Made by a program: the position numbers and the translations under genes. Under the pieces are notes generated by a model. It searched no databases, was not told the DNA's origin, and saw only the letters and a program-made list of their open reading frames with translations. From NCBI GenBank assembly GCA_037783545.1, contig JBBELK010000002.1:62001-126000 (forward strand): a DNA stretch of 64,000 nt, written 5' to 3'. Numbering within the stretch: position 1 is the stretch's first letter; each line of letters begins with the position of its first letter. Source of the stretch: Henricia sp. BOLD:AAB3569 (taxonomy: Eukaryota > Echinodermata > Asteroidea > Spinulosida > Echinasteridae). This document shows, piece by piece, positions 11,377-23,334 of this stretch.

Positions 11377-14300
11377 CTATATCAACCACGTCATTGTGTT
11401 GTTATTGTAAGTAAAAAAGGTGTCATTAAATGACCATTTACTGAGAAAATTATCTAGGTTATTAACACATTTAAAGAAAGAAAATTCGATCAGGATTTTG
11501 CTTTTTATTCTTTGGACCCAAACGATTTTGGGATCAACAAAGTGGGAAGTGCGATAAAGGAAATAGAGGATATTTTTGCAGCTGATGATGAGGTAATTAG
11601 CGAGGCGGACTGCTCCTTTTGTGCGGCCTTTCGCATGCGGGATCAGTGCCCAGTAGACATCGAAGTCCAGGTGAATGGACGGAAGCAAGCGGGCAAGGAG
11701 GGAAGCGAGGAGGTCCAGGGTGGATTGGATGGCCGGGCACTGGATGAAGAGGTGTTCGATCGTGCCTCTCTCTCCGCACCATCCGCAGGTTGAAGAAATG
11801 TCTGGGTTCAGATGATGAAGAACTGTGAGTGAGGGCAGGAAATTATGGAGAAGTTTAAATTGAACATCACTCTCTTTCTTGGAGGTTGGAGGTTGATAGA
11901 TTTGTGTCCATTGGATAGAAGTGGAGAGGTCGATGAAGCCAATTTTGTGCCAGTGAGAAGAAAACGATGACGGAGAACGAAAAACGGTTTTAACGAAGTT
12001 GGCGTAGATGGCTTTGGATGGTGCGGAGAGTCCTTTCTGTGCAGATGGCAAGACGAAACGAACCGGAGAGTCGGGGCGATGAGAAATGTCTCCGATGTCG
12101 ACCCGGGAAAAACGAAGACCATCTGCACAGAAGACTGCAGGAAAAGCTTGAAGAAGATAACAATGAAGATTTTGAAGGTCTTGATTCAAGAGGCGAAGAG
12201 ACGGAGGCCGAAATCCAAAGAAAGACGAAATAAGAGCTTGACCGTCCATCCAGTGTCCGGTTGATGAGTCGAGGATGTGGCGAACGAGTGTGACCCCGCA
12301 CGCTTTTAGCCGCACAGGAGGCGTTTCCCCATCACCAGCTGCCTGAGTAGGGAGGGCGCTGTTTAAAGGCAAGTTGATGACGTGGTTGATATGATCGGGT
12401 CGCGTTTCAATGCGAGCTCCGGACGCCGTCCAAGCTCGCAAAATGTCGCTATAGAAAACGGGGAGACTGGTGTGGAATTTGGGGTCAGTAGGAAAGTAAA
12501 AGAGCTGAAAATCATAATTTAGTTTTCGGTACTGACGCAAGAAGTAAGACATAAAAGAAAACGCGGGATGGGGAGAAAGGTTTAGGAAACGTTGCGCAGT
12601 ACCGATTCGGAAGGTCATGATGCGTGCTTGGAGGCATGCTAGACCCATTCCTCCATTGTCAGGTTTTTGATACAAAATTTCACATTTCAGGTAGTGTCTC
12701 TTGTTGGACCAGACGAAATTGACCAGACTTTTCTGGAGTTCATCTAAGACAGTTTCGGGGGGTGATAAGACAGCAAGACAATGAAAATTTTTAGAGACTG
12801 CAAGTTGATTGGCGATTAGTACTTTGCCTTTGAAAGAGAGTGTATGAAGAAGGCGAGTCCAGGAAGAAAGAGTTTTATTAAGTTTTTGTTTGCATTTTGT
12901 CCAATTTTGATTATTGTAGTTATTGGTGTTACCTAGATAAACTCCGAGAAAAGCGAGGCCTTCACTGTTTCAGGAGAAATTTAAGGGTTTGTTATTTCGT
13001 CCGGTCCAAGAACCGGCCCACAATCCCTGGGACTTTTGGGTGTTCAAACATGCTGCGGAGGCGTCACTGAAAAGGCCGTAGGCCTTCTCAGCGGCGCCAA
13101 AGCCTGCATTGCTAGTGATAAATAAAGTCACGTCGTCTGCGTACGCCGATACGACTAGGGGAGCGTCTGTACCGGGAATACAAAGAGAAAATTCCGAAAG
13201 ATTTGTGCGAAAATTATGGAGCAATGGCTCAATAGCAATTGAGTACAACAGCCCCGAAAGCGGGCAGCCCTGCCTTATTCCCTTCTCGAATGAGAAGGGA
13301 GAGGTCAGGGAGCCTCCAACTTTTACAAGACTCTCGGCGCCGCTGTACAAGAGTTGGATGTGACGGATGAACGGGTCCCCAAAGCCCATGGCTCTCAGTA
13401 CAGAAAACAGGTAGCCGTGGTCAACGTTGTCAAAAGCTTTCTTTTGATCGAGGTTGACCACGGCTAAGGGAAGGTCTTTGCTATTACAATAGAAAAGAAC
13501 GTCTCGAATTAAGTTAATGTTGTTGTAAATGGATCGACCCGGAACACAGTAACTCTGGTCCGGGTCGATGACGCTGCCGATGCATTGCTTGAGCCTGCCG
13601 GCAAGCAACTTGGCAAACATTTTATAGTCAGTGTTCAGAAGGGAGATGGGGCGCCAGTTGGCCAAATCGGCCAAGTCCCCCTTCTTGGGAAGAAGGGTAA
13701 TGACGCCCCGTCTAAGGGAATGAGGGAGAAAACCGGAAACAAAGGAGTCATTGAGAACTGAAAGAAAGTCATCTTTAAGAAGGGGCCAAAAGCATTGAAA
13801 AAATTCCGAAGTGAGGCCGTCGAGGCCAGGAGTTTTGTTTTTGCCAAGTTCCCTGACGGCAAGGTCAAGTTCCTGCAAAGTCAGAGGACGGTCGAGGTCC
13901 TCCGAATCTGCAGGATCCAGTCGATTTAAACCAGTTAAGATTTCGGAAAGGGCGCCCTCGTCAGTAGGAGCGCGAGAATAAAGAGAACTGTAAAAATCAC
14001 GAATTTGAGATTTGATTTCTCTCGGGTCCTCGGAAACACTCCCGGAGGAGAGTCGGACCCGAGAGATGTGTTTAGAGGTCGAGTTATTTTTCTCAAGATT
14101 AAAAAAGAAAGTAGAAGAAGTGTCAATTTCGGAAGAGAACTTGAAACGTGATCTGACGAGAGCGCCTTTAGCTTCAGATCTGAGAAGAAAATTTAAATTA
14201 TGTTTTTGTTCATTAAGAGCTTCTCTGATATCGGGTGTGAAGTCTGGCACAGACTGAAGTTCATTTATTCTTTGATTGAGTTGAAGAAAGTTTTGTCTCT

Positions 14301-15270
14301 TCTCTCTGGCCACTTTAGAGCTGTACATCTGAGTAATAGATTTTATGTGGGACTTTCCGAAATCCCACCAAGAGGCTAGATCCGGAAAGTCCCACTTTTT
14401 ATTAGTCCAATCATCCCAAAATGTTCGAATAATTTCTTTATAATTTTCATCTTCCAGAAGGGAGTTGTTAAAATGCCAATAGGCACTTCCCTTCTGGAAG
14501 GTAGTGGGAAAGCTAAGGGTGATCTGTACAGCACTGTGGTCAGAGAGAGAGCAGGGAATAATAGAAGAGGAATAGACGGAGGACATAAATTGGGAAGGAA
14601 TGTAAAAACGGTCCAGCCTGGCTTTCGAAACACCATGCACAAGGGCAGGATTGTTTCGAAGCCAGGTAAACTCAGTTTTGGAGGGGTTCAGTCTGCGCCA
14701 GGCATCACAGAGGGACAATGCATCAACAGCGCCTCTGAGAGCCATGGCAACTTTGGGCCTGCGTTCAATGGACGTACGCAGACGATCGAGACTGGGATTT
14801 AAAGTACAATTAAAATCACCAGCAACGATGACACTGTCATTGATGCTGGAACTGTGGTCCACGATGGACTGTATAGCATTAAGGGCAATTTTGTCTGTTT
14901 GGGGAACATAAGTATTATAAAGGTGAAAATTGGTATCGTGGAATTTAATATGAAGATAATGAACATGTCCAGCAAAAACAGGAGAGTATGAAATTACATC
15001 AACTTTTTTAGTATTGATAAGAGTCGTGACTCCTGACCCCGGAGTGGGGGAAGGAGAGCAGAACGGGGTGTGGGACCACAAGTTCCAGCAAGAGTCTTTT
15101 TCATTAAGATTATGAGTTTCTTGTAGAAAAATAATATCTGGGTTGAAATCAACCTTATCGAAATAGACTTTAAGAGAAGCATTTTTAATGGGAGAGGCAC
15201 AGCCTCCTGTATTTAAAGTAATTAAAGACAGTGCCATCACGCAGGCAAAAAGCAGATACAAAAACTTCAT
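11377..15270 (-). pseudogene. LINE 2 ORF2: endonuclease and reverse transcriptase, one stop
   Basis: Read from ATG 15270 to TAG at 11377 the frame covers 1297 codons with one in-frame TGA at 12970-12972, where copy 1 has TGG (LNFKWSSEGL). The N-terminal endonuclease (SLITLNTGG, IFLQETHNL, VAGDFNC, CSLSDHSAV) occupies about the first 245 residues. The RT core follows (KNKTPGLDGLTSEFF, ANWRPISLLNTDYKMFAK, DQKKAFDNVDHGYLF, RQGCPLSGLLY, YADDVTLF near residue 730), then a C-terminal Cys/His motif (CGWCGERGTIEHLFIQC). The start was chosen because it lies 23 bases after ORF1 and matches copy 1. The first 15 residues are oddly hydrophobic (MKFLYLLFACVMALS). Confidence 0.9.
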
Positions 15271-15293
15271 GAGAAAAGAAAAAATAAATACAT

Positions 15294-16970
15294 TTATTTA
15301 CCTAACGTGGTAGAAAGTTTATGTATCCGCTGCAGCATGTTTTTCCCCAGAGGTGCGTGAGTACGTAAAGTTTTTAGTTGTCGGGCCAGCCCAGGAATGT
15401 CAGAAGTAAACTTTCTGGCAACCTGGGCTGGTCTTTTGCGAGATTTCACAGAGGATAAGAATTGTATGAGCTGTTCCGACGACAGGGGGCCATGTGTAAC
15501 CGGGAGGATGTCAGACGTGAGATCTTCTTCAGTCTGACATGTCTGACTATCCTCCCAGGTCATCGAGTCCGTGTCAGTGCTTCCGCTGCCAGGAGTAGAA
15601 ACAACTGACGTTTGAGACATAGGAAGGGAGGAAGTAGGATTTGGTACGGGTGGGCCGCTGGGAAGAGGGGCAGTGGCACTGGGATCAGGGGCAGGGGCAC
15701 TGGGGCCCGGTTGAGGGGTGGGAGGAGCGGAGGAAAAAGAGGGTAGTATGGGGACAGAGATAGGGGTGAGGGGAGGAGGTGTGGGGCTGGGGGAAAGAGG
15801 GGTGGATACGGGAGGGGCAAGGGGAGTGGACACGGGAGGGGGAAAAGGGGAGGGGGGTGGAACTGGTGTTGAGATATCAAGTGCCTGAGACACGGAAGGA
15901 GAACTTCGAGCTATTTTTCGAACTGGTGAAGAGGATTTAAGTGTGGTCAATTTGAAGGGAGACGGAGGAGAGGTAGATGGAGGTTGTTTTCTTTTGGTAT
16001 TAAGGACTTCAGAAAAGGTTCTGGAAGGGGCGGGGGGAGAACAAGGAACGTGTGTGGATTTCTGTCGAGGAGGGGTGGCATCCGCGCAAGACGCGCCCGC
16101 GACGGCCGGCTGCAGAGTGCCGGCCACGCTCGGCGCGCTGGCCGAGCCCGAAAAACCAGCCGACGTGGACGGGCCGCCACCGGCCACGGTCGAGCGCGGG
16201 GCAGGAATGGGAGGGGCGGTCAAGGAAGATTTTGATTGTTTTGAAGGGTGTTTAGGATCCGATTTCTTGTTTTTACCGTGCATGAACGTGGGTGGTGGAT
16301 TGAGTGGATTGTCAGTGGATGGGTCGGGTTGGTTATCAGGATTGGAGGTGAGGTTTTTTTTACAGTTTTTACTAACATGACCAAACTCCCGGCAGGAGAA
16401 GCACCGAACGGACTCGGTGGAGAGAAAAACGCGATAGTTGGTTCCAGAATGAGAAAAATTAATGTGGTCGGGGGGAGTGACATTTGGACTGAGAATGACT
16501 TGAACCTGTCGCCGGAAACTCATAATGTGTGACAGATTTTTGTTTTTTAGTCCGAGGGGTATGGGCCGAATCTGAGACACCACCTTACAAAACGATGAGA
16601 GCTGGCTGGCAATGACTCCGTTCGGTATCTCAGGGTAGACATTGGAGAGAGTTAACCGGGTTGTAGGGCGGACAAGAGGATTCAGCTCGAGATAGGAGCC
16701 ATCGTAGGATAGGCCATCTTGGACCGCCTCGATGACTGCCTGTCTCGAGCTGAGGTAAAAAGCAATGCGACCATTAGAAATTCTTGAGGCCGAAACGATA
16801 GATTGTGGGGGTAGTTGATTTGCAATGGCGTCCATGTACCCTTGAACAGAGACATTGTCAGCCGCTTTGAAAAACACACCATTGTTCCTGGTGACGCCCT
16901 GAAAGGGCTCGTCACCGGGAACAATGGAACCAGCAGAGCCAGACGCGCTAGTGCCGGGCTGGCCCTGCAT
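15294..16970 (-). CDS. LINE 2 ORF1: zinc-knuckle RNA-binding protein
   Basis: A 558-residue open frame from ATG 16970 (MQGQPGTSASG); the frame is open eight codons further upstream but has no earlier ATG there. Residues about 30-160 look like an RNA-binding fold (SNGRIAFYLSSRQAVIEAV). A CX2CX4HX4C knuckle (CFSCREFGHVSKNC) lies at about 190-203. Residues 210-470 are rich in Pro, Ser and Ala. The C-terminal block (LARQLKTLRTHAPLGKNML) is shared with copy 1. Known for the family: the protein coats LINE RNA and escorts it to the target. It is uninterrupted, unlike copy 1. Confidence 0.85.
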   Translation of the reverse strand: MQGQPGTSASGSAGSIVPGDEPFQGVTRNNGVFFKAADNVSVQGYMDAIANQLPPQSIVSASRISNGRIAFYLSSRQAVIEAVQDGLSYDGSYLELNPLVRPTTRLTLSNVYPEIPNGVIASQLSSFCKVVSQIRPIPLGLKNKNLSHIMSFRRQVQVILSPNVTPPDHINFSHSGTNYRVFLSTESVRCFSCREFGHVSKNCKKNLTSNPDNQPDPSTDNPLNPPPTFMHGKNKKSDPKHPSKQSKSSLTAPPIPAPRSTVAGGGPSTSAGFSGSASAPSVAGTLQPAVAGASCADATPPRQKSTHVPCSPPAPSRTFSEVLNTKRKQPPSTSPPSPFKLTTLKSSSPVRKIARSSPSVSQALDISTPVPPPSPFPPPVSTPLAPPVSTPLSPSPTPPPLTPISVPILPSFSSAPPTPQPGPSAPAPDPSATAPLPSGPPVPNPTSSLPMSQTSVVSTPGSGSTDTDSMTWEDSQTCQTEEDLTSDILPVTHGPLSSEQLIQFLSSVKSRKRPAQVARKFTSDIPGLARQLKTLRTHAPLGKNMLQRIHKLSTTLGK

Positions 16971-17212
16971 GGTGGGTTCTGCTTGACTGACCACAGTGGT
17001 CAGTCATAGCAAAAAAAAACAACAGAAAAACTAACAAAATTAAACCTAAAAATACACTAAAATTACTAAACCTGACAAATAGAGGATGGTCTAGCAGAAC
17101 CTGTATATTATAACGGTCACAAAGATGTAAAAATTGTGACCCAAGTAGCATAGAATGCTAAGGTTTCTTACGGTTTTCCGGAGCTCGATAGAAACACGAC
17201 CTACCGCCAGAA

Positions 17213-17255
17213 GAAAGAAAGAAAGAAAGAAAGAAAGAATTTAGAAAGAAAGAAA
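17213..17255. repeat. GAAA microsatellite, 5' target duplication of LINE 2
   Basis: The (GAAA)n run with one GAATTTA interruption, directly followed by the TCGGACGATCACAATATACC end of the Helentron-like carrier. It pairs with 10415-10454. Confidence 0.75.
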
Positions 17256-17300
17256 TCGGACGATCACAATATACCAGCGTGCTGCGCACGGCTGATATAA

Positions 17301-17352
17301 TTCATTGCGTGGTTTCCTCTGCATTGACCTTCGTCACCTTCGGATGTGGAAT
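17301..17352 (+). pseudogene. Receptor G1, fragment left of the Academ insertion
   Basis: About 50 bases matching the receptor genes around the TM3 cysteine (TTGCGTGGTTTCC, CTTCGGATGTGGAAT). The reading then stops at the transposon end and resumes at 24180. Everything upstream (N-terminus, TM1, TM2) is missing and is replaced by the Helentron-like element. Confidence 0.85.
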
Positions 17353-18060
17353 TAGGCCAGTAAATCTGGCACTTTTTGGGGGTAACTAAGGAACTAATTG
17401 CAACAGAATTTTTTTTACCACAATGCATTTCCTTGAGGTCCCCTAAACACCATACTAAAAGTCCCAAAATCTCCAAGTATGGGAAAGGTGCCTAATTTGC
17501 ATAAATCCAAAATGGCTGCCAAAATTTCAAACAAATCTTGATTTTGACATCTTCACTTCTAAATGGCCTATTACAATGACTTAACTTTTTTAGGAAGGGG
17601 TTTGTGGACACAATAAGTCTTATGGGATAGGTTAGAAATTCATTACATAGATGAATCATTAGCATATTTTCAAAATGGCCGCCAAAATTTAAATTATGTA
17701 TATTTTTACACACGTAACGCATCAGTTTTGAATTATAGAATAGCAAAATTCCACTTGGAACAAATTGCAACATATGTTTTCACCACAATACATTTATTTG
17801 ATGTCCCTTAGACACCATACTAAAAGTCCCAAAGTATCCAAGTAAAGGAAAAATGCATAATTTGCATAAATCCAAGATTTGCATAAATCCAAATTCAGAA
17901 AATGTAGATTTAGACATATCTTTACTTCTAAATGACCTATCATAATGATTCAACTTTCTTGGAAGGGGTTTGTGGACACAAGTTTTATGGGATAGGTTAC
18001 AAAATGATTACACAAATGAATCATGGCAAAGGTGCCTAATTTGCATGAATCCAAGATCGT
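17353..18060. repeat. Left inverted terminal region of the Academ-like element
   Basis: The reverse complement lies at 23545-24179. The first 19 bases are identical, and further blocks are shared (CACAATGCATTTCCTTGAGG, CACCATACTAAAAGTCCC). It also contains direct internal repeats with a period of about 370 bp: the CAAGTATGGGAAAGGTGC type of block recurs near 17470, 17840 and 18025. Confidence 0.8.
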
Positions 18061-18504
18061 ATTAATCCTGTTTCAAGCCTACTTGTATACAATGTCATTA
18101 CTATTACTTTTTGCCCTTGAAATAACTGTTAATTTTTAACAACAAAATTGTTCTGGGTTTATCATAAAATGATGATATTATTTGTTATTTATCATACCAC
18201 AGAAACATATTGCCCACACAAACATTGTCCAGTTTGTACAATTGGAAATGTGATATCTAAGTAACCCAAATTCTAGAACTGAACTATATAATTTATGGTA
18301 TAATGCTGTGAATGATGACTACCAACACACAAATATGAGCTATCATCAAAGATGTATTATGACATTTGTTTGTAAACCTGAGCCTGTAGAATGTATAATC
18401 CTTAGCCTGTAGACCTCTATCCCTTTTCTTTTCTCTTTCAGATGGTGATCTGCCATTGACGGGTTTTTATTAAAATTGCAAGCTTGCAGGAGAACATTTT
18501 GACG

Positions 18505-21500
18505 ATGGATAAATGCTGTTTGTGTAGTGAGGCCTTTGTGGATGAAAGACAATCTGTTGTCTTGACAGCAAAAGGGAGTGACGGGGTGAATCGAGGAAGC
18601 TCAGAACGTGGTAGTGACTTAAAGACAGTTGCTGGAGATCGAGTTCATGTAGATTGTCGCCGTGAATATTGTAGACCATCAACTATAGCGCGTGACGTAG
18701 CTACATCTCGGCCTCAAGTTGAAACAGGACTGGGCCTCCGTTCACAAACATCTTTCGACTTTAAACACCATTGCTTCCTCTGTGGACAACTGGCTACATA
18801 TGAAAAAGGAAAAAGAAGAGGATTTGACGTTTTCCCTGTTAGAACGAAAGACTTTCAAGACAAAATACTTCAGGCATGCCAGTCAAGGAGTGACAAGTGG
18901 TCTGAAACAGTTCTAGGGAGACTTGCATCCATCAATGATCTACATGCAGCAGATGCAGTGTACCATCAACAATGCAGTAGTAACTTCAGGACAGGGAAGA
19001 ATATTCCACTGAAATCACTTGCAAGTGAGCCTACTCCCAAACGGGTCAAACGTGGCAGACCAGAGTCCAGTGATAGAGCAGAAGCATTTCTAAAAGTAGT
19101 AAAGTATTTGGAGGAAAACGATGATGAACTTGTGACTGTTAATGACCTTGTTCAGAAAATGGCCGACTACCTAGAAAACACGGAACATACGCCATATAGT
19201 GGTCGCTACATGAAAACAAAATTGCAACAGCATTTCGGTGAAAGAATAACGATGACCAACCTACATGCACAGGTATGCGTGATCACATTGAGACACACAG
19301 CAATGTCAATAATTTCCGACTTTCATAAAGAGAAACAACTTGATAACTCAGAAAAAGAAACGCTAAGAATCATCAAGACTGCTGCAAGACTCATTGAGAG
19401 TGATGTCAACTGAAGTCCATCATTCCAAACAGTGATGTCTACCCACCAGTTGACAGTTTTGAGAGTCCTGAGAGTGCTTTGAAATACATTCCAGCAACAC
19501 TCGAAGTACTCTTGAGAACCATGTTTGTGGGTAAACATATTGAACAGAAGGTTGGCGCTTTGGGACAGGCAATCGTCCAGGCAATACGCCCAAAGGCCAT
19601 CCTGGCACCGCTCCAGTTTGGGTTAGGAGTGCAAATGCACCATCACTTTGCCTCGAGGTTTTTGATTGACACCCTTAACAAGCATGGCTTTTCTTGTTCC
19701 TACTCTGAAGTGATGAAATATGAGCGCAACGCAGCAGCTGCCCTTGGAAAGAATGCACCTGACTACCCACAAGAATGCCATGTTCAATATGTAGCAGATA
19801 ATGTTGACCACAATATCTCAACAATAGATGGTACAGGAACTTTTCATGGGATGGGTATGATTGCTGTAGTTACACCAGGTGCAAAAGTATCTTGTACACC
19901 AATTCCAAGAGCACAAGTGACTGCTGAGGAGATTGCCGAAGTTGGTCGCATTAACATCGAGCATTTCAAGATCACTCCAGCAACCACACCTTTAACTTAC
20001 CTGCCACTCGTTCAACCAAGAGTAGAAGATCCAACTTCACAGCTAGATATTCTCTGGAAGACATCGCTTCTTCTTCAGTCTCCCAGGCCATCATGGTCAG
20101 GTACAATGCAAATGCTTCATCATGGTCAGTATCCAGGAAAGTCTACAGTTATGTTCCTGCCAATGATAGATCTTGATCCAACTGATCCATCCTGCATTTA
20201 CTCTACAATGAAATTTGTGTCATCCCAGGCAAAGCAGCACAGTGTCACTCCCATCCTCACATTTGACCAACCCTTATATTGGAAAGCCTTGACAATTATC
20301 CACTCTCAACCGGTTGGCAGTGACCTGAAGCGCATTGTTCTCAGGCTTGGAGGATTCCATATGCTGATGAGCTTCCTTGGGAGTATTGGCCATCTAATGG
20401 CGGATTCAGGACTGCAGGAACTCATGGAAGTGGTATATGCTGGAAATGCCGTGCGCCACATGTTGTCAGGAAAAGCTGTTTCACGAGCAGTCCGTGGACA
20501 CATGCTGGTGGATGCTGCATTAAATTCTATACTGGTAGCAAAAGCCTACAATGTTCCAGTGCCAACCAAAGAGGCACACGATGACCCAGAAGAAAGTGCT
20601 GGTGACGTCCAAGTGCCAACCAAGACGGGAGATGGTGATCCTGGAGAGATAACAACCAATGTTGAGGAGCCATCCATGAGTAGAGTTTTTGATCCAGGAG
20701 AAGATATCAATGTGCCAACCAGGGAAGCAGATGATGGTCACGAAGAGACATCAGACACAGTCAACGCTCAAGTGTCATTCATCGAGGCAAGTGTTGGTCC
20801 ATCTGCAGAGGTAGATATTTATCCTGGAGAGATGCCATCCAATGTTCAAGTGTCATTCCAGCAGGCAGATGATGATTCAGACAACATGCCAACCACAGAG
20901 CAAGACATGGTTCATGGAGAGATGGAAATCAATATTCAAGTGACAACTATGGAGGCAGATGTCACTGGAGAGATTGCAGACATTACCGAAGGGTCAACCA
21001 TAGAGTTAGCTGGCAAACGTGGAGGGATAGGAGACATCTCACATCCAAACACCGATCATGGAGAGTCGGTTGATGCACAGCACGACATCGATGACTTGAA
21101 AGAAGCAAAGAAACTTTATCAAGAAGCAATGTCTTCTTTGTCATCAGAAGAAGTGTGTAAAACAGATGTGTTGAAGAGAATCAGCAGCAAAGTTGCAGAT
21201 TTGAAGCAAACAATGACAGCCAGGACGTCAATGCTCTGGTTCCAATATATGGATATGATAAACCTCCTCCAACAGTTTCTCAAGGCGGAACGCACAGGAA
21301 ACTGGAGATTGCATCTTCAAATTGTCGGTGACATGTTGCCATATTTCGCAGCCTCTGGTCATGCACTCTATGCCAAGTCCGCTTATGTATACCTGCAAAC
21401 AATGCTTCATCTACCAGAAACCCATCCAGATGTCAACCAGAAGTTTGAGGAAGGTTTCCATGTGGTCAGACGCAGTGACAGATTTTGGGCTGGCTTGTCA

Positions 21501-23334
21501 TCTGATTTAGTTATAGAGCAAGTGCTCATGAGAAGTAGGAAAGGGGATGACAGAAAATCAACGTCTAGTATGGGTGCTGTCAATGCCAGCATGTGCAAGC
21601 ACAAATGAAGCCATGCAGAAGTTCAGTAACGTGTCATATGAAACAAGTGACCAGCACAAAGATACTTCAGCCGCTAGACAAGCCAGAGACGTTAGCGACA
21701 CGTTGGAGCTTGTTACTTACCTCAAAGAAAGGAACCCTTTTGTACAGAACGACTCCCTATTTAACATAGCAAATGGAATGACAGCCCAGGATGGAGTCAA
21801 TGTTGAGAAGTCAAAAGAAATAGGAGAAAGGATACTTGCCTCAATGGTTGGCAAATCTGTGGACTCGTTCAAATTTCGCAAAGCCGACCAAGCAGTCACA
21901 CTAGCCTCAAGGTCAACAGTGAAGATCACCGGCAAATCTGTTAATGTTGATCCACAGTTGTTATTTCAGAGACTTATAGCTGTTCGAGAACGTTTTGATG
22001 ATGTACCATCTCTGTTCCAGTATGAACTGTGCAGTTACCCACCTGCTTTGTTTGCGGCATCTTCTCTCCCTCTTGAGCCCACCAAATCAGTTCTTGCAGA
22101 TGTTCTATGGAAGGATGTACAAGAAGAGCAACCAAAACCTGGTGGTGAAGTCCAGTATGTGCTGGATGGTGGTGCATTACTTCATAGAATTCCATGGCCA
22201 CGACGATCCACTTTCGAGAATGTAAGCCAGCTGTATGTTAGCTATGTGACACAGAAATATGGTACTGCTGCCGTAGTGTTTGATGGATACAGCGACGATC
22301 CAACAACTAAAGATGTCACCCACATAAGGAGGACAGGATATTGTACAGGTGTTACAGTGCACTTCACTGGTGGAATGATCATCCAGTCCAATAAGGATGA
22401 ATTTCTGAGCAACAAGATCAACAAACAGCGCTTCATATACTACCTTAGTGACAAATTAGAACGGGTTGGTTGCAGCATTGACCATGCAAAGGATGATGCT
22501 GATGTCCTTATTGTCCAGACAGCTGTTGCATCTGCCAGGAATAAGGATACCATTGTGATTGGGGATGACACAGACTTGTTAGTCCTGCTACTGCATCATG
22601 CTGAAACGAATGCACACGAGCTGTTTCTCAGATCTGAACAAAGAAAGACCAAGAAACCATCACAGCAAACCAAAGTGAAAGTGTGGTGCATAAAGCACAC
22701 AAAGGAGTCTCTAGGTCCTGATGTATGTAACAACATACTCTTTGTCCACGCAATCCTTGGATGTGATGTAACATCTCGGCCATACGGTTTGGGGAAAGGT
22801 GTAGGTGTTAAAAAGATCAAGAGTTCCGTCAAGTTCCGCCAACAAGCAGAGGTCTTCGGCCAAACCAACGCATCAAGAGAGGACATCATCAAGGCAGGCG
22901 AAGAGGCAATGGTCATACTCTATGGGAGTAGTAAGAGTGAAGGACTTAATACCTTACGCTACAAGAAGTTTTGTGACAAGATCAAAGGCGCATCTCGAAT
23001 GGAGCCCCAAACATTGCCACCAACGTCTGCAGCAGCTTTGTACCATAGCCTTCGTGTTTACTACCAAGTAATGCAGTGGAAAGTGATGGGCACGGAGATG
23101 AAGCCAGAATAATGGGGATGGCAGCTTGTAGATGGAAAATACCTCCCACAGCAGACAGACAAGCCACCAGCACCACCTGAACTACTGGAAATGATATACT
23201 GTGGCTGCAAGAGTCAATGCAGTACAGCCAGATGCACCTGCCGACGCCATGGTTTACCCTGCAGCGACGTCTGCGCGGAATGTAGGGGAGTGAGCTGCAT
23301 CAACTCGGAACGTCCAGATTTTTCTGACGACTAG
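18505..23334 (+). pseudogene. Academ-like transposase/XPG nuclease polyprotein, broken
   Basis: A protein of about 1600 residues read as consecutive blocks, with breaks near 19405 and 21545 (frame changes) and a TAA at 23110-23112. The N-terminus has Cys/His clusters (CCLCSEAF, HHCFLCGQ, VYHQQCSSNFRTG). The middle has VADNVDHN and GTFHGMG, then ILTFDQPLYWKA, LGGFHMLMSFLG and GKAVSRAVRGH, which I read as the RNase-H-fold transposase (D in ADN, D in FDQ, E probably in LQELMEVVY). A spacer of acidic imperfect repeats (20560-21060) follows. The XPG/PIN nuclease is at about 22150-22850 (VLDGGALLHRIPW, IVIGDDTDLLVLLLHH, HAILGCDVTSRPYG). The last part is a Cys cluster (YCGCKSQCSTARCTC). ATG 18505 follows a pyrimidine-rich acceptor-like tract ending near 18440, so a 5' intron is possible. 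Confidence 0.7.

Larger units (their letters stand above)
10455..17212 (-). mobile_element. Tx1-clade LINE, copy 2 (nearly intact)
   Basis: A second full-length copy of the LINE at 2220-9016, minus strand, about 6.76 kb. The leader spans 17212-16971. ORF1 and ORF2 are separated by 23 bases. A 3' UTR of about 0.9 kb ends in a TTTATT (AATAAA on the sense strand) near 10487 and an A-run at 10456-10465. It differs from copy 1 throughout in both protein and UTR sequence, so it is not a recent segmental copy of it. ORF1 is open and ORF2 has a single stop. Confidence 0.88.
10371..17300 (-). mobile_element. Helentron-like element 2 (short or truncated), split by a LINE
   Basis: The right part, 17256-17300, is the same 5' hairpin end as in element 1 (TTATATCAGCC on the minus strand). 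The left part, 10371-10414, matches 2141-2182 (AGTTATTAGCAGAT, GTGATGTCACGTGACCG). Without the LINE it would be only about 150 bp. Its outer flanks do not match each other: element A ends at 10370, while 17301 onward is receptor-gene sequence. It is therefore either a short derivative or the scar of a deletion that joined two loci. Confidence 0.5.
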
